Below the pieces are notes generated by a model that was not told the DNA's origin, did no database searches, and was given only the letters and a program-made list of their open reading frames with translations. A DNA stretch of 14,424 nucleotides, from the NCBI GenBank assembly GCA_015489095.1, contig WFMN01000127.1, positions 1 to 14,424 of the forward strand, in the 5' to 3' direction. This DNA is from Mariprofundaceae bacterium. Lineage in GTDB: Bacteria; Pseudomonadota; Zetaproteobacteria; Mariprofundales; J009. Positions 6,927 to 14,161 of this stretch are shown here, in pieces (positions within the stretch are counted from its first letter, which is position 1; every line of letters starts with the position of its first letter). Made by a program: the position numbers and the translations under genes.

Positions 6927-7217
6927 CTAATGGTCGTGGGAACGCTGTTCGGTGTTGGTCGCGGTGGAGTCGGCCGGTCGCACCGTCTCCTGAATCGATG
7001 CCACCGCCTGATCCACGCTCTTTTTGGTCTCGTCGATCGGCGCGGTGATCAGCATCTTCTCGATCTCGATCTGCTCCTTGGCCTGATAGAACCACTGGCG
7101 CACGGTGCGCACCATGGTGGCGATCTGGCGAAAAAACTCCGGGATACGCTCCGGGCCTAACACCACAAAGCCCAGCAGGCCGATCAGCAGCAACTCAAAC
7201 AGCCCGATATCCGGCAT
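6927..7217 (-). CDS. tatB: Sec-independent translocase protein TatB
   Basis: TatB partners TatC in the substrate-binding complex. This 96-residue protein has a short periplasmic start (MPDIGLFE), one membrane helix (LLLIGLLGFVVLG), the hinge GPERIPEF, then a charged amphipathic helix (FRQIATMVRTVRQWFYQAKEQIEIEKM) and a polar tail. The GPERIP hinge and longer amphipathic helix separate it from TatA. It lies six bases from both tatA and tatC and has no strong Shine-Dalgarno, so coupled translation is likely. Confidence 0.93.
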   Translation of the reverse strand: MPDIGLFELLLIGLLGFVVLGPERIPEFFRQIATMVRTVRQWFYQAKEQIEIEKMLITAPIDETKKSVDQAVASIQETVRPADSTATNTEQRSHDH

Positions 7218-7223
7218 CGCGGG

Positions 7224-7421
7224 TTACGCGTTCGGGCTGGCCTGATCCCGCGGCTTCTCCTGCTTGTTCTCGCCCTCGATCGGCGCATCATCGGCCATAT
7301 TGACACGAAAACTCTTGATGCCGCGCGCCAATCCCGAACCGATCTCCGGCAGCTTCTTGGCGCCGAACAGCACCAGCACGATCACCAGAATCAAAATGAG
7401 CTCCGTTGTTCCTAATCCCAT
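7224..7421 (-). CDS. tatA: Sec-independent translocase protein TatA
   Basis: TatA oligomerises to form the translocation element of the Tat system. The protein is about 65 residues: MGLGTTELILILVIVLVLF, the hinge GAKKLPEIGSGLARGIKSFR and a short acidic/basic tail. This is the usual TatA pattern (membrane helix, FGxKxLPE hinge, amphipathic helix). Two ATGs are adjacent (7424 and 7421). I chose 7421 because AGAGG lies about six bases upstream and families usually begin M-G-x-x. Extension to 7478 would add basic sequence without family support. It is the first gene of tatABC-thiL-pgpA. Confidence 0.93.
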   Translation of the reverse strand: MGLGTTELILILVIVLVLFGAKKLPEIGSGLARGIKSFRVNMADDAPIEGENKQEKPRDQASPNA

Positions 7422-7458
7422 CATGCACCTCTTTTTTACGCGAAGTCGTCCGCGCCGC

Positions 7459-7487
7459 AGTGTAGCAGGCAACGGCAATCATGCCAC
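7459..7487 (-). promoter_or_regulatory. Candidate promoter for the tatA operon
   Basis: On the minus strand, GTGGCA (7482-7487; 4 of 6) is separated by 17 bases from TACACT (7459-7464; 4 of 6). This would start a transcript near 7452, about 30 bases before tatA. The space to the divergent pabC is small, so promoters in both directions must overlap here. The match to consensus is modest, and no comparable plus-strand promoter stood out. Confidence 0.25.
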
Positions 7488-7540
7488 CGATTCCGCGGAT
7501 TGCAGATCCACCCCAGCATCTCTACCGTTGGCCAGACACC

Positions 7541-8314
7541 ATGCTCACCATCCACTTCACCACACAGCTTGACCGCGCCATCAGCTACGGCGAGTCCTGT
7601 TTTGAAACCGTCGCCGCCATCGATGGCGCCCTCTTCGACTGGCCGCGCCACCTAGCGCGCCTCGCCACCGGTTGCGACCGCCTCGCCATCCCGCTCAAGA
7701 CCCGCGACCTCGCCCGCATCACCGCCGCCGCCGAGCAGGCGATCGGCGATCACGACCACATCATCCGGCTGACGATCTCCCCCGGCGAGGCCGAATGGGG
7801 GCTCACCAGCCCGGCGGAGGCGCCCAGGCTGTGGGTGCAACACCAGCCGCGCACCCCTCGCCCACCCGCCCGTCTGATCAGCATGGAGCACCCCACCGGC
7901 GGACACCCTATCGAAGCAAAGTTCAGCAGCGATTACAGCATGATGCTTCGGCATGGCGGGCGTACCATCCTGCAACGGGGAGCGATGCCGCTGCTGTGGC
8001 ACCACGGCCGCCTCTGCAGCGCGGCCAGCGCCAATATCGCCCTCCACCACGACGGCCGCTGGCTCACTCCCGACACCGAACCGGGTGGTGTGCTGCCCGG
8101 GGTTATCCGCCACCACCTGGTCGCCGCGGGGCTGCTCCACCCCTGCCGCTGCGACCGCGCCACCCTCGCCGCCTGCGACGCCATCGTGCTACTCAACAGC
8201 GGCGCGCTGCTGCAGGAGGTGGCGGCGGTGGATGGCCGCCCCCTCGCCCCCTCGCCGGCAACCGCGAAACTGACAACAGCGCTGCACGCCATCATCCGGG
8301 AGCAGCGCCAGTGA
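7541..8314 (+). CDS. pabC: Class IV PLP aminotransferase, PabC-like (aminodeoxychorismate lyase)
   Basis: PabC splits 4-amino-4-deoxychorismate into 4-aminobenzoate and pyruvate for folate synthesis. The 257-residue protein has the class IV fold signatures: LDRAISYGESCFETV (10-24), HLARLATGCDRL (R40, PLP phosphate), the PLP lysine K127 in IEAKFSSDYSMMLR, and TPDTEPGGVLPGVIR. At the position of the conserved glutamate that contacts the PLP ring nitrogen (five residues before the Asn of the family's E-x4-N pattern) it has Ser160, in CSAASAN. This is unusual and may change activity. Position immediately before mltG, as in E. coli, supports the name. The ATG at 7541 aligns with the E. coli start; 7481 would add 20 residues. 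Neither has a good ribosome-binding site. Other class IV enzymes cannot be excluded. Confidence 0.8.
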   Translation: MLTIHFTTQLDRAISYGESCFETVAAIDGALFDWPRHLARLATGCDRLAIPLKTRDLARITAAAEQAIGDHDHIIRLTISPGEAEWGLTSPAEAPRLWVQHQPRTPRPPARLISMEHPTGGHPIEAKFSSDYSMMLRHGGRTILQRGAMPLLWHHGRLCSAASANIALHHDGRWLTPDTEPGGVLPGVIRHHLVAAGLLHPCRCDRATLAACDAIVLLNSGALLQEVAAVDGRPLAPSPATAKLTTALHAIIREQRQ

Positions 8315-9276
8315 CCGCCCGCCGCATCATCATCGGCTGCGCCCTGCTCGCGCTGATTGCTGTGGGCGCGGGGCTTTGGGGCAACGCCCTGCTGCACCGC
8401 CCCCGTCCGGTTCCACCCACCACCGTCGTCATCCCGGCGGGGGCAAGCGGCCAGCAGGCGATCCGCCGACTGGCACAGGCCGGAGTGATCGACCACCCCC
8501 GACTGCTGCGGCTCTACGGCCGCCTGACCCGCCAGAGCGGCCGCATCCAGTCGGGCTGGTACCACTTCAGCGGCGGCGTCACCCCTGTTGACGCCCTCCA
8601 CACACTGGTCGCGGGGAAGGTGATGCAGTTTCAGGTTACCGTGCCGGAGGGGCTGCGCAGCAGCGAGATTCTGGCGCTGCTGGCCAAGGCGACCGGCATC
8701 CCGCTCCCCCGATGGCAACAGGCGTGGCATGCGTTGCACGGCAAGGAGGGAATCCTGCTGCCCGACAGTTGGCGCTACACCCGCCCGCTGCAGCCGCGCG
8801 CGCTGCTCACGCGGATGATCCGCGCCCAGCAACAACTGCTCGCCACCTTGGAGCCGGATCGCAGCCGATGGCAGCGGCTGCGCATCATCGCCTCGATCAT
8901 CGAAAAGGAGACCGCGCTGCCGGAAGAGCGGCCGATCATCAGCGCGGTGATCCGCAACCGGCTTCAGCGCCACATGCCGCTGCAGATGGATCCCACCATC
9001 ATCTACGGCCTCTACCGGATCGACGGCCGCTTTTCCGGCGACATCACCCGCCGCGACCTGAAACGCGACACGCCGTGGAACAGCTACCTCCACAAGGGGC
9101 TGCCGCCCACCCCCATCTGCCACCCGGGGCGCGGCAGCCTGATCGCCGCCGCACACCCTGCCGCCAGCCACGCGCTCTACTTCGTCGCCAACGGCAAGGG
9201 TGGACACAACTTCGCGCAAACATTGGCGGAACACCAACAGAATGTGGCCGCCTTCCTGCACGGCCAGAAACGGTGA
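8311..9276 (+). CDS. mltG: Endolytic murein transglycosylase MltG (YceG family)
   Basis: MltG is an inner-membrane lytic transglycosylase that cuts nascent glycan strands and sets their length. The 321-residue protein has an N-terminal membrane anchor (IIIGCALLALIAVGAGLWG, 6-24), a LysM-like region with VVIPAGASGQQAIRRLAQAG, VTVPEG (109-114) and GILLPDSWRY. The catalytic block is RIIASIIEKETALPEERPII with likely catalytic E198, followed by NRLQRHMPLQMDPTIIYGL and AAHPAASHALYFVANGKGGH. The start is a GTG whose bases overlap the pabC stop (GTGA), and its own stop overlaps the next GTG in the same way. The family assignment is secure. Confidence 0.95.
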   Translation: MTARRIIIGCALLALIAVGAGLWGNALLHRPRPVPPTTVVIPAGASGQQAIRRLAQAGVIDHPRLLRLYGRLTRQSGRIQSGWYHFSGGVTPVDALHTLVAGKVMQFQVTVPEGLRSSEILALLAKATGIPLPRWQQAWHALHGKEGILLPDSWRYTRPLQPRALLTRMIRAQQQLLATLEPDRSRWQRLRIIASIIEKETALPEERPIISAVIRNRLQRHMPLQMDPTIIYGLYRIDGRFSGDITRRDLKRDTPWNSYLHKGLPPTPICHPGRGSLIAAAHPAASHALYFVANGKGGHNFAQTLAEHQQNVAAFLHGQKR

Positions 9277-10184
9277 GCCGGCCAGCCGCGCTCACCCTGC
9301 CGGAACAGGTGGAGGGGCTGCTGCGGCGGCAGGCGATCCTCAAGGGATGGTCGCGGCAGACGCTGGCTGCCTACAGCCTCGACCTCGCCCATTTCTGCCA
9401 CTATCTGAAGGGGCTTGATCCGCCCGTATCGCCCAACCACGCCGAGCGGGAAACGGTGTTGGCCTACCTGACACACCTCACCGCCAGCGGGCTCAAACGG
9501 GCCACCATCGCCCGCCGGCGCAGCGCGCTGTCGGTCTGGTTTCATCTGCTGCAACAGGAGGGGCTGCGCGAGGACGACCCGGTGCGCAACCTGCCGCGCA
9601 TGCGTCCCGAACGCCGCCTGCCCAAGGCGATCAGCGAGGAGGCGGTGGAGGCGCTGCTGCAGGCGCCCGACACCACAACCACCATCGGCCTGCGCGACCG
9701 CTGCATGCTGGAGCTGACCTACGCCTCGGGGCTGCGGGTCTCCGAACTGGTGGCGCTGCGGCTGGAGCAGATCGACCGCCGGCGCGCGCTGCTGCGCATC
9801 ATCGGCAAGGGCAACAAGGAGCGGCTGATCCCCTTCGGCGAGAGCGCCGCCCACTGGCTCGACCAGTGGCTGACGCAGCGCCCCGACAAGGGGGGCGTTC
9901 TCTTTCCCGGGCGCAAGGGAGCACCGATGGGGCGGCACAACTTCTGGAAACGGATCCAGCACTACGCGCTGCTGGCCGGGATCGACCCGCCGCCATCCCC
10001 CCACACCCTGCGCCACGCCTTCGCCACCCACCTGCTCAACCACGGCGCCGATCTGCGCGCGGTGCAGCAGCTACTTGGTCACGCCAACATCACCACCACC
10101 GAGATCTACACCCACATCGCGCAGGAGCGGCTCAACCAACTGGTCAACGCCATCCACCCCATGGGCGACAACGCACGGGAGTAG
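9273..10184 (+). CDS. xerD: Tyrosine recombinase, XerD type
   Basis: XerD acts with XerC at dif sites, with FtsK, to resolve chromosome dimers. The 303-residue protein has an N-terminal SAM-like core-binding domain (about 10-100) and the full catalytic set: R155 (GLRVSEL), K179 (IGKGNKERLIPF), H244 and R247 (PHTLRHAFATHLLNHGADLR), H270 (LLGHANITTTEIYTH) and nucleophile Y279. The last four residues fall at the same numbers as in E. coli XerD. XerC is the main alternative; the LLNHGADLRAVQQLLGHA wording and the numbering favour XerD. The GTG at 9273 overlaps the mltG stop. In E. coli the gene after mltG is tmk, so xerD here is a lineage-specific arrangement. No dif site was recognised nearby. 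Confidence 0.9.
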   Translation: MSRPAALTLPEQVEGLLRRQAILKGWSRQTLAAYSLDLAHFCHYLKGLDPPVSPNHAERETVLAYLTHLTASGLKRATIARRRSALSVWFHLLQQEGLREDDPVRNLPRMRPERRLPKAISEEAVEALLQAPDTTTTIGLRDRCMLELTYASGLRVSELVALRLEQIDRRRALLRIIGKGNKERLIPFGESAAHWLDQWLTQRPDKGGVLFPGRKGAPMGRHNFWKRIQHYALLAGIDPPPSPHTLRHAFATHLLNHGADLRAVQQLLGHANITTTEIYTHIAQERLNQLVNAIHPMGDNARE

Positions 10185-10199
10185 CGATGATGACGACTT

Positions 10200-10308
10200 C
10201 GCAAGAAGTCGGCATCGCGGCCACGGACGGGTTCGGGGAAAGGATTCCCCTCCTACAGGCTGTAGGAGCGGTTTCCAACCGCGAATGGCCACGGACGGAC
10301 TTGTTGCG
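10200..10308 (+). repeat. 109-bp REP/MITE-like element, copy A
   Basis: This is the second copy of the element at 4673-4780, in the sense orientation of xerD and starting 15 bases after its stop. It contains hairpins GGGGAA/TTCCCC (10235-10250), CTCCTACA-GGC-TGTAGGAG (10250-10268) and GCGGTT/AACCGC (10268-10282), bounded by imperfect inverted ends. Its left edge overlaps a perfect 6-bp stem with a GCAA tetraloop (GACTTC-GCAA-GAAGTC, 10195-10210). The central stem differs from copy B by one A:T to C:G pair change, which keeps pairing. There is no run of T residues after the stems, so it is not a classical terminator. Confidence 0.75.
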
Positions 10309-10404
10309 ATCTGCTCAGCAACGCCGGCGTGCCGGAAGCCCCGTGACGGATTCGGCATGGTTACCCAACATCGCTTCCGCACCTTCGCCTCTCCGACCCC
10401 GAAC

Positions 10405-10464
10405 GCGATTGTATCGCGTATGGCGCCAATACGACACCATGCCGTTGTAAATATGGCGTCATAC
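10405..10464. promoter_or_regulatory. Candidate operator region of the toxin-antitoxin locus
   Basis: Upstream of the antitoxin lie a palindrome GCGAT-TGT-ATCGC (10405-10417), directly followed by GTATGGCGCCAATAC (10418-10432), and a related ATATGGCGTCATAC (10451-10464). The two TATGGCG cores are 33 bases apart, about three helical turns. Ribbon-helix-helix antitoxins usually repress their own operon from repeated or palindromic sites, so these are plausible binding sites. Apart from this and the repeat element, the 333-base gap 10185-10517 shows no gene. Confidence 0.35.
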
Positions 10465-10517
10465 CCGCAGGATTCACCATTGACATCATCATCCGTTTCG
10501 GCAAGAGGAGCAACCCC

Positions 10518-10778
10518 ATGACAGCAAAAACAGAACGCATCTCTGTGCGTGTGCCGGAAAACATCCACGCGCTGCTCAGCCGTGCCGCCGGCGCGTTGGG
10601 TTCGAGCATGAACCAGTTTATCTTGCAAACAGCGATTGACCGCGCCAAGGAGGTGGTCGAAGATGAGCAGATCATCCGCCTGAGCGGCGAATCGAGCCGC
10701 CTCTTTTTCGACACGCTGGACAACCCGCCCGCCGCCAACGCCAAGCTGATCGCCGCAGCTACGGGCAATTGCTCATGA
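10518..10778 (+). CDS. DUF1778/TacA-type ribbon-helix-helix antitoxin
   Basis: This 86-residue protein has an N-terminal ribbon-helix-helix DNA-binding region (ERISVRVPENIHALLSRAAGALGSSMNQFILQTAIDRAKEVV, about 6-47). The C-terminal segment (IIRLSGESSRLFFDTLDNPPAANAKL) is typical of the part that wraps the toxin in TacA-TacT-like pairs. AGAGGAG lies seven bases before the ATG. The last residues (ATGNCS) look foreign: from about base 10760 the DNA belongs to the GNAT toxin in another frame, so the original antitoxin end was probably replaced when DNA was deleted. The repressor half may still work. The antitoxin now seems to lack a functional toxin partner. Confidence 0.85.
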   Translation: MTAKTERISVRVPENIHALLSRAAGALGSSMNQFILQTAIDRAKEVVEDEQIIRLSGESSRLFFDTLDNPPAANAKLIAAATGNCS

Positions 10779-10972
10779 TGGACGCCATCAGGAGAACGCT
10801 ACTGGTCGCGGAAAACCTCGGCATCATCGGCTTCTTTGCCGATGCCAAACACCATGCGGTCAGATCATACTATGCACAGTTCGGCTTCATCTCCTTCCGC
10901 GACCAGCCGCTGGAGATGTTTCTACCGCTGGCGACACTGCGCCAAGCATGTGCAGACGCAGACGGAAGGTAG
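10760..10972 (+). pseudogene. C-terminal remnant of a GNAT (TacT-like) toxin
   Basis: In this frame the DNA reads YGQLLMMDAIRRTLLVAENLG, then FADAKHHAVRSYYAQFGF and PLEMFLPLATLRQA. This matches the last 65-70 residues of the GNAT toxins that partner DUF1778 antitoxins: the end of the acetyl-CoA-binding motif, the YYAQFGF helix and the terminal LPLATLR. These toxins acetylate the amino group of charged tRNAs. The first roughly 100 residues, including most of the acetyl-CoA site, are absent. The fusion point lies near 10758-10763, inside the antitoxin tail. A TTG at 10769 could start a 67-residue peptide, but an active enzyme is not expected. It ends one base before the ccsB stop, on the opposite strand. 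Confidence 0.85.
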
Positions 10973-10973
10973 G

Positions 10974-12212
10974 CTAGGTCAATCTGCCGTAGGAGTGGAG
11001 GCCGGAGAGGTACATATTGACCCCGACGAAGCAGAACAGTGTCACCACAAAGGCGATCACCGACCACCACGCCAGCACCCGGCCGCTCCAGCCGTGCGAC
11101 ACCCGCACATGAAGCCAAGCACCATAGACCAGCCACACGATCAGCGCCCAGGTCTCCTTGGGATCCCATGACCAGTAACCGCCCCACGCCTCGGCCGCCC
11201 ACGCAGCACCTAGGATAGTCGCCAAGGTGAAGGCGGGAAAGCCGATCATCACCGCGCGATAGCCGAGCAGATCGAGCTGCTCTAGAGTGGGAAAGATCGC
11301 CAGCAGCTCCGTTTTCCCCCGCTGCTCAAGCCTAGCACGCAGCAGCCACGCCATCCCGGCCGCGCATGCGACCGCAAACGAGCCGTAGCCGATAAAGTTC
11401 AGCGGCACATGGATCTTCATCCAGTAGGATTGCAGCGCCGGCACCAGCGGCTTGATATCCGCCTGACCGATCGAGCCCAGCCAGACCGAGAAGAAGACCG
11501 CGCACGCCACCAGAAACATCACAAACGCGCCGAGGCCGGTGGTTTTGTAGCGCCGTTCAAAGGCGAGATAGATAATGCTGATGATGCAGCACAGCAGGAT
11601 AAAGACCTCATAGAGGTTGGAGACCGGCGCGTGGCCGATTTCACCACCTAAGAACTGGTAGGACTCATACCAGCGCAGCAGCAGCGCTGAGCCGCCGGCA
11701 TAGACACCGCCCCACGCCGCCAGCGATCCCATCTTGCCGATAAAGCTCGCCGGCGCGAATAGCTGCGCGATGTAGCAGATGGCGGAGAAGAGAAACAGCA
11801 CATTCATCGCCATGATGATCTTGCCGGAGACCATGTTGGATTGATCGGTGTAGGAGATCTGCGACGGCGCCGGTTCCAGCAGCGACCACAACCCCATCAA
11901 CAGCACCATCACCAGCGCGCCATCGAGCCACGGCACCAGCTTACTTTCCCAGCCGGGCACCCCGGCATCATCGCCGCGCGACAGCAGCGCGCCGACACCG
12001 ATCCCGGCCAGCACGCCGGCGCCTCCCCACAGCGCCCCCGTCATGCTCAACATCTGAAATACAAACGCCGACTCGTCGTAGTCGCCACCGAACAGCGCCA
12101 GTGCCGCCATGCCGCCGATCAACCCCAGATAGGCCCAGCAGCGCAGCACCGCCAATTTGCCGCGGTAGATGATCATCCCTTCAGCGGGTTGTGTCATCGT
12201 CATCGTGTTCAT
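10974..12212 (-). CDS. ccsB: System II cytochrome c biogenesis protein CcsB (CcsA/ResC family)
   Basis: With ResB this protein exports haem and attaches it to apocytochromes c on the periplasmic side. The 412-residue protein has about ten hydrophobic segments. The haem-handling tryptophan-rich (WWD) motif, WGGYWSWDPKETWALIVW, is at 343-360, flanked by candidate haem-ligand histidines: H194 in GHAPVSNLYE, H268 in KIHVPLNF, H368/H373, and H406 in GLHSYG. The first 130 residues add extra membrane segments, as in betaproteobacterial CcsB. AAGGAGG precedes the ATG at 12212 by four bases; an in-frame ATG at 12203 is possible. It lies downstream of resB on the same strand, but 176 bases of repeats separate them. 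Confidence 0.92.
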   Translation of the reverse strand: MNTMTMTQPAEGMIIYRGKLAVLRCWAYLGLIGGMAALALFGGDYDESAFVFQMLSMTGALWGGAGVLAGIGVGALLSRGDDAGVPGWESKLVPWLDGALVMVLLMGLWSLLEPAPSQISYTDQSNMVSGKIIMAMNVLFLFSAICYIAQLFAPASFIGKMGSLAAWGGVYAGGSALLLRWYESYQFLGGEIGHAPVSNLYEVFILLCCIISIIYLAFERRYKTTGLGAFVMFLVACAVFFSVWLGSIGQADIKPLVPALQSYWMKIHVPLNFIGYGSFAVACAAGMAWLLRARLEQRGKTELLAIFPTLEQLDLLGYRAVMIGFPAFTLATILGAAWAAEAWGGYWSWDPKETWALIVWLVYGAWLHVRVSHGWSGRVLAWWSVIAFVVTLFCFVGVNMYLSGLHSYGRLT

Positions 12213-12244
12213 AAGGCCTCCTTCGTTGCCGCATCATCCACCAT

Positions 12245-12384
12245 CATTCCGGCGCAGGCTGGAATCCATCTTGCCACGCGCGCCATCTGTGGATGCCGGA
12301 TCAAGTCCGGCATGACGGATTGGCTCACCTTTTCCTCCGCGCCTCCGCGGTACACACCGTCATTCCGGCGCAGGCCGGAATCCA
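12245..12384. repeat. Cluster of dispersed palindromic repeats between resB and ccsB
   Basis: Two direct copies of a 24-bp hairpin sequence (CATTCCGGCGCAGGCCGGAA plus TCCA; 12245-12268 and 12361-12384) flank a second hairpin TGCCGGATCAAGTCCGGCA (12294-12312) and CCTCCGCGCCTCCGCGG (12334-12350). Copy one has a G:T wobble in the stem. Such sequences are widespread intergenic palindromes in proteobacteria. The block fills the gap, with no gene in it, and its last copy ends four bases before the resB stop codon. Confidence 0.8.
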
Positions 12385-12388
12385 CCTG

Positions 12389-14086
12389 CTACGCCTCGTC
12401 ACCAGAACCGGAACCGTAGCGCAGGCGGTTAAACAGTTGATGAAATTCCTCATCAAACATCAGCTTATTGCGGTTACTCATACCGGCAAGGTGCAACTTC
12501 ACCCCATCCCCCTCGGTGGCGACCCGCAGCCACACCTTGCGGTGCGAGAGGTAGAACATGATGCACAGCCCCAACACCAGAATCGCGCTGCCGACCCAGA
12601 CCACATTGATGCCCGGATCCCGCGCCAGCTCCAGCCCGGTGTAATAGACCTGATCATAATCCTCCAGCATCGGAATGTAGGGCCACGGCAGTTGCATCAA
12701 TGTCTGCACCGACTGGATCACCCGCATCCCCATCTGCTGGATATCCGCCGGCCGATCGTCGCCGAACACATCGAAGATCGCCGCCTTGAAGGCGCGCAGG
12801 TTGGCCTCCTTGCCCGACTCCCCGCTCGCCCGACTGGTACGCTGCGCCAGATGGCGCACGAAGGCGTTGAACAGTTGCCACTCCTTGGGGTTGCTCAAGT
12901 CGATTCCCAGCGGCACCGCCTCGTAATCCTTGCTGTCGCCGGAGAACGACACCATCATGAACGAACCGCGGTTCTCGTCGCCGATCACAAACGGGTTCAT
13001 GAAGCTCTTGATCTTCACCGATTTGAACCCCTTTCCGCGCAGCACGAACTCCACCGCGGGTCCCAAGTCTTGGAACTTCTTGGGCTCTCCCGGGTCGGCC
13101 ATGTTCTCCACATTGAACGGCTTGAAGTTGGTCATCTCCAGCGTCACCGAGCTGTAGGGGTCCTTCCAGGTGTCATAGACACGGGTGTTGATCACGCTGC
13201 TTCTGCCCGTGCCATCGAGATGAAACAGCTTCATGCGGATGGCGGAACCGCCGTCGCCGAAGCTGGCTTGATAGATACGTACCCCCTTGTAATAGAGCGG
13301 CTTATTGACGATGATATCCTTGGTCAGCACCGGTTTGCCGTGGTCGATGATCGTCAGGTTGCTGCGAAACTCCTTCGGCATCCCGTTGGGAAAGAAGTTG
13401 ATGGTGAACTTGTTGCACTGTACCTGAAACGGCATCGTCAGATGGCCGGTGCCCGTCCCCTGCACGAACATGATTTCGCTCTCCCTGCCCCCCTCCGGCA
13501 CGCTCATGTCACCGCGAAAACCGAACTGCACGCTCATCCAGCCACCGATCAGGATCACCAGAATGGCGCCATGCACCAGAATGTAGCCCCACTTATGGCG
13601 CCGCCCGCGATCCCCGCGCAGCCACAGCACATCCCCGACCCGCTCCTCGATCCACCCCCACTCCGGCGCCAGCTTGCGGACACGCTCGGCAACCTCCGCC
13701 GCGGAGAGCCCCTGCTCCGTCCACTGCTGCTGATGCTCCATCCGCCTCCAGACGCGATCCGCCAGCGTCACCTTGCGCGCCCGCATCTCGCCCAGCATGC
13801 GCGGCACATTGCGCCACAGGCAGGCGGAGACCGACACCATCAAGAACCCGAGCAGCGAGATAAACCACCATGAGTGGTACATGTCGAACATGCCGAGCGA
13901 GCGCAGCACCCAGTACCACAACGGTCCGAACTGCTGCAGATAGTCGGTCTGCCCCTGATTCTGCAGCAGCACGGTGCCGATCGCCGACGCTAGCGCCAAC
14001 ACCGTCAGCAGCAGGATCGCCAGCGGCATGGAGCCCAGCCGCAGCAACAGGGTTTTAATCATGGATGAGGAAGCACTGTCTTTCAT
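12389..14086 (-). CDS. resB: System II cytochrome c biogenesis protein ResB (Ccs1 family)
   Basis: ResB partners CcsB in haem delivery and apocytochrome handling. From the ATG at 14086 the protein has 565 residues, with membrane segments at about 18-40, 70-92 and 165-188, a large periplasmic domain, and a last helix at about 494-513 followed by H515 (YLSHRKVWLRV). The family hallmark VNKPLYYKGVRIYQASFG lies at 260-277, and FGPLWYWVLRSLGMFDMYHSWWF at 53-75. The frame is open to 14218, but the extra 44 residues are encoded partly by a dispersed repeat and are unlike the family. An ATG at 14062 is a shorter option. No start has a clear ribosome-binding site. Its C-terminus ends beside the repeat block that separates it from ccsB. 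Confidence 0.9.
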   Translation of the reverse strand: MKDSASSSMIKTLLLRLGSMPLAILLLTVLALASAIGTVLLQNQGQTDYLQQFGPLWYWVLRSLGMFDMYHSWWFISLLGFLMVSVSACLWRNVPRMLGEMRARKVTLADRVWRRMEHQQQWTEQGLSAAEVAERVRKLAPEWGWIEERVGDVLWLRGDRGRRHKWGYILVHGAILVILIGGWMSVQFGFRGDMSVPEGGRESEIMFVQGTGTGHLTMPFQVQCNKFTINFFPNGMPKEFRSNLTIIDHGKPVLTKDIIVNKPLYYKGVRIYQASFGDGGSAIRMKLFHLDGTGRSSVINTRVYDTWKDPYSSVTLEMTNFKPFNVENMADPGEPKKFQDLGPAVEFVLRGKGFKSVKIKSFMNPFVIGDENRGSFMMVSFSGDSKDYEAVPLGIDLSNPKEWQLFNAFVRHLAQRTSRASGESGKEANLRAFKAAIFDVFGDDRPADIQQMGMRVIQSVQTLMQLPWPYIPMLEDYDQVYYTGLELARDPGINVVWVGSAILVLGLCIMFYLSHRKVWLRVATEGDGVKLHLAGMSNRNKLMFDEEFHQLFNRLRYGSGSGDEA

Positions 14087-14161
14087 GGCGGCAACGCTAG
14101 CGCCAAGCGGGAATCTGTGTAAGCGAGCATACCGCGCTCCTTCCTCCATATCTCTGTCTCT

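Noticed and set aside
7933..9261. 442-codon open frame on the minus strand
   Set aside because: It is antisense to pabC and mltG, both supported by conserved motifs and GTGA coupling.
8712..9272. Long N-terminal extension of xerD
   Set aside because: It overlaps mltG in another frame; the GTG at 9273 gives the family length and puts the catalytic residues at XerD numbering.
10195..10282. Rho-independent terminator after xerD
   Set aside because: Stable hairpins are present but no T run follows any of them; recorded as a repeat element instead.
12293..13873. 526-codon open frame on the plus strand
   Set aside because: It is antisense to resB, whose conserved motifs are clear; the frame is rich in His, Pro and Arg without recognisable domains.
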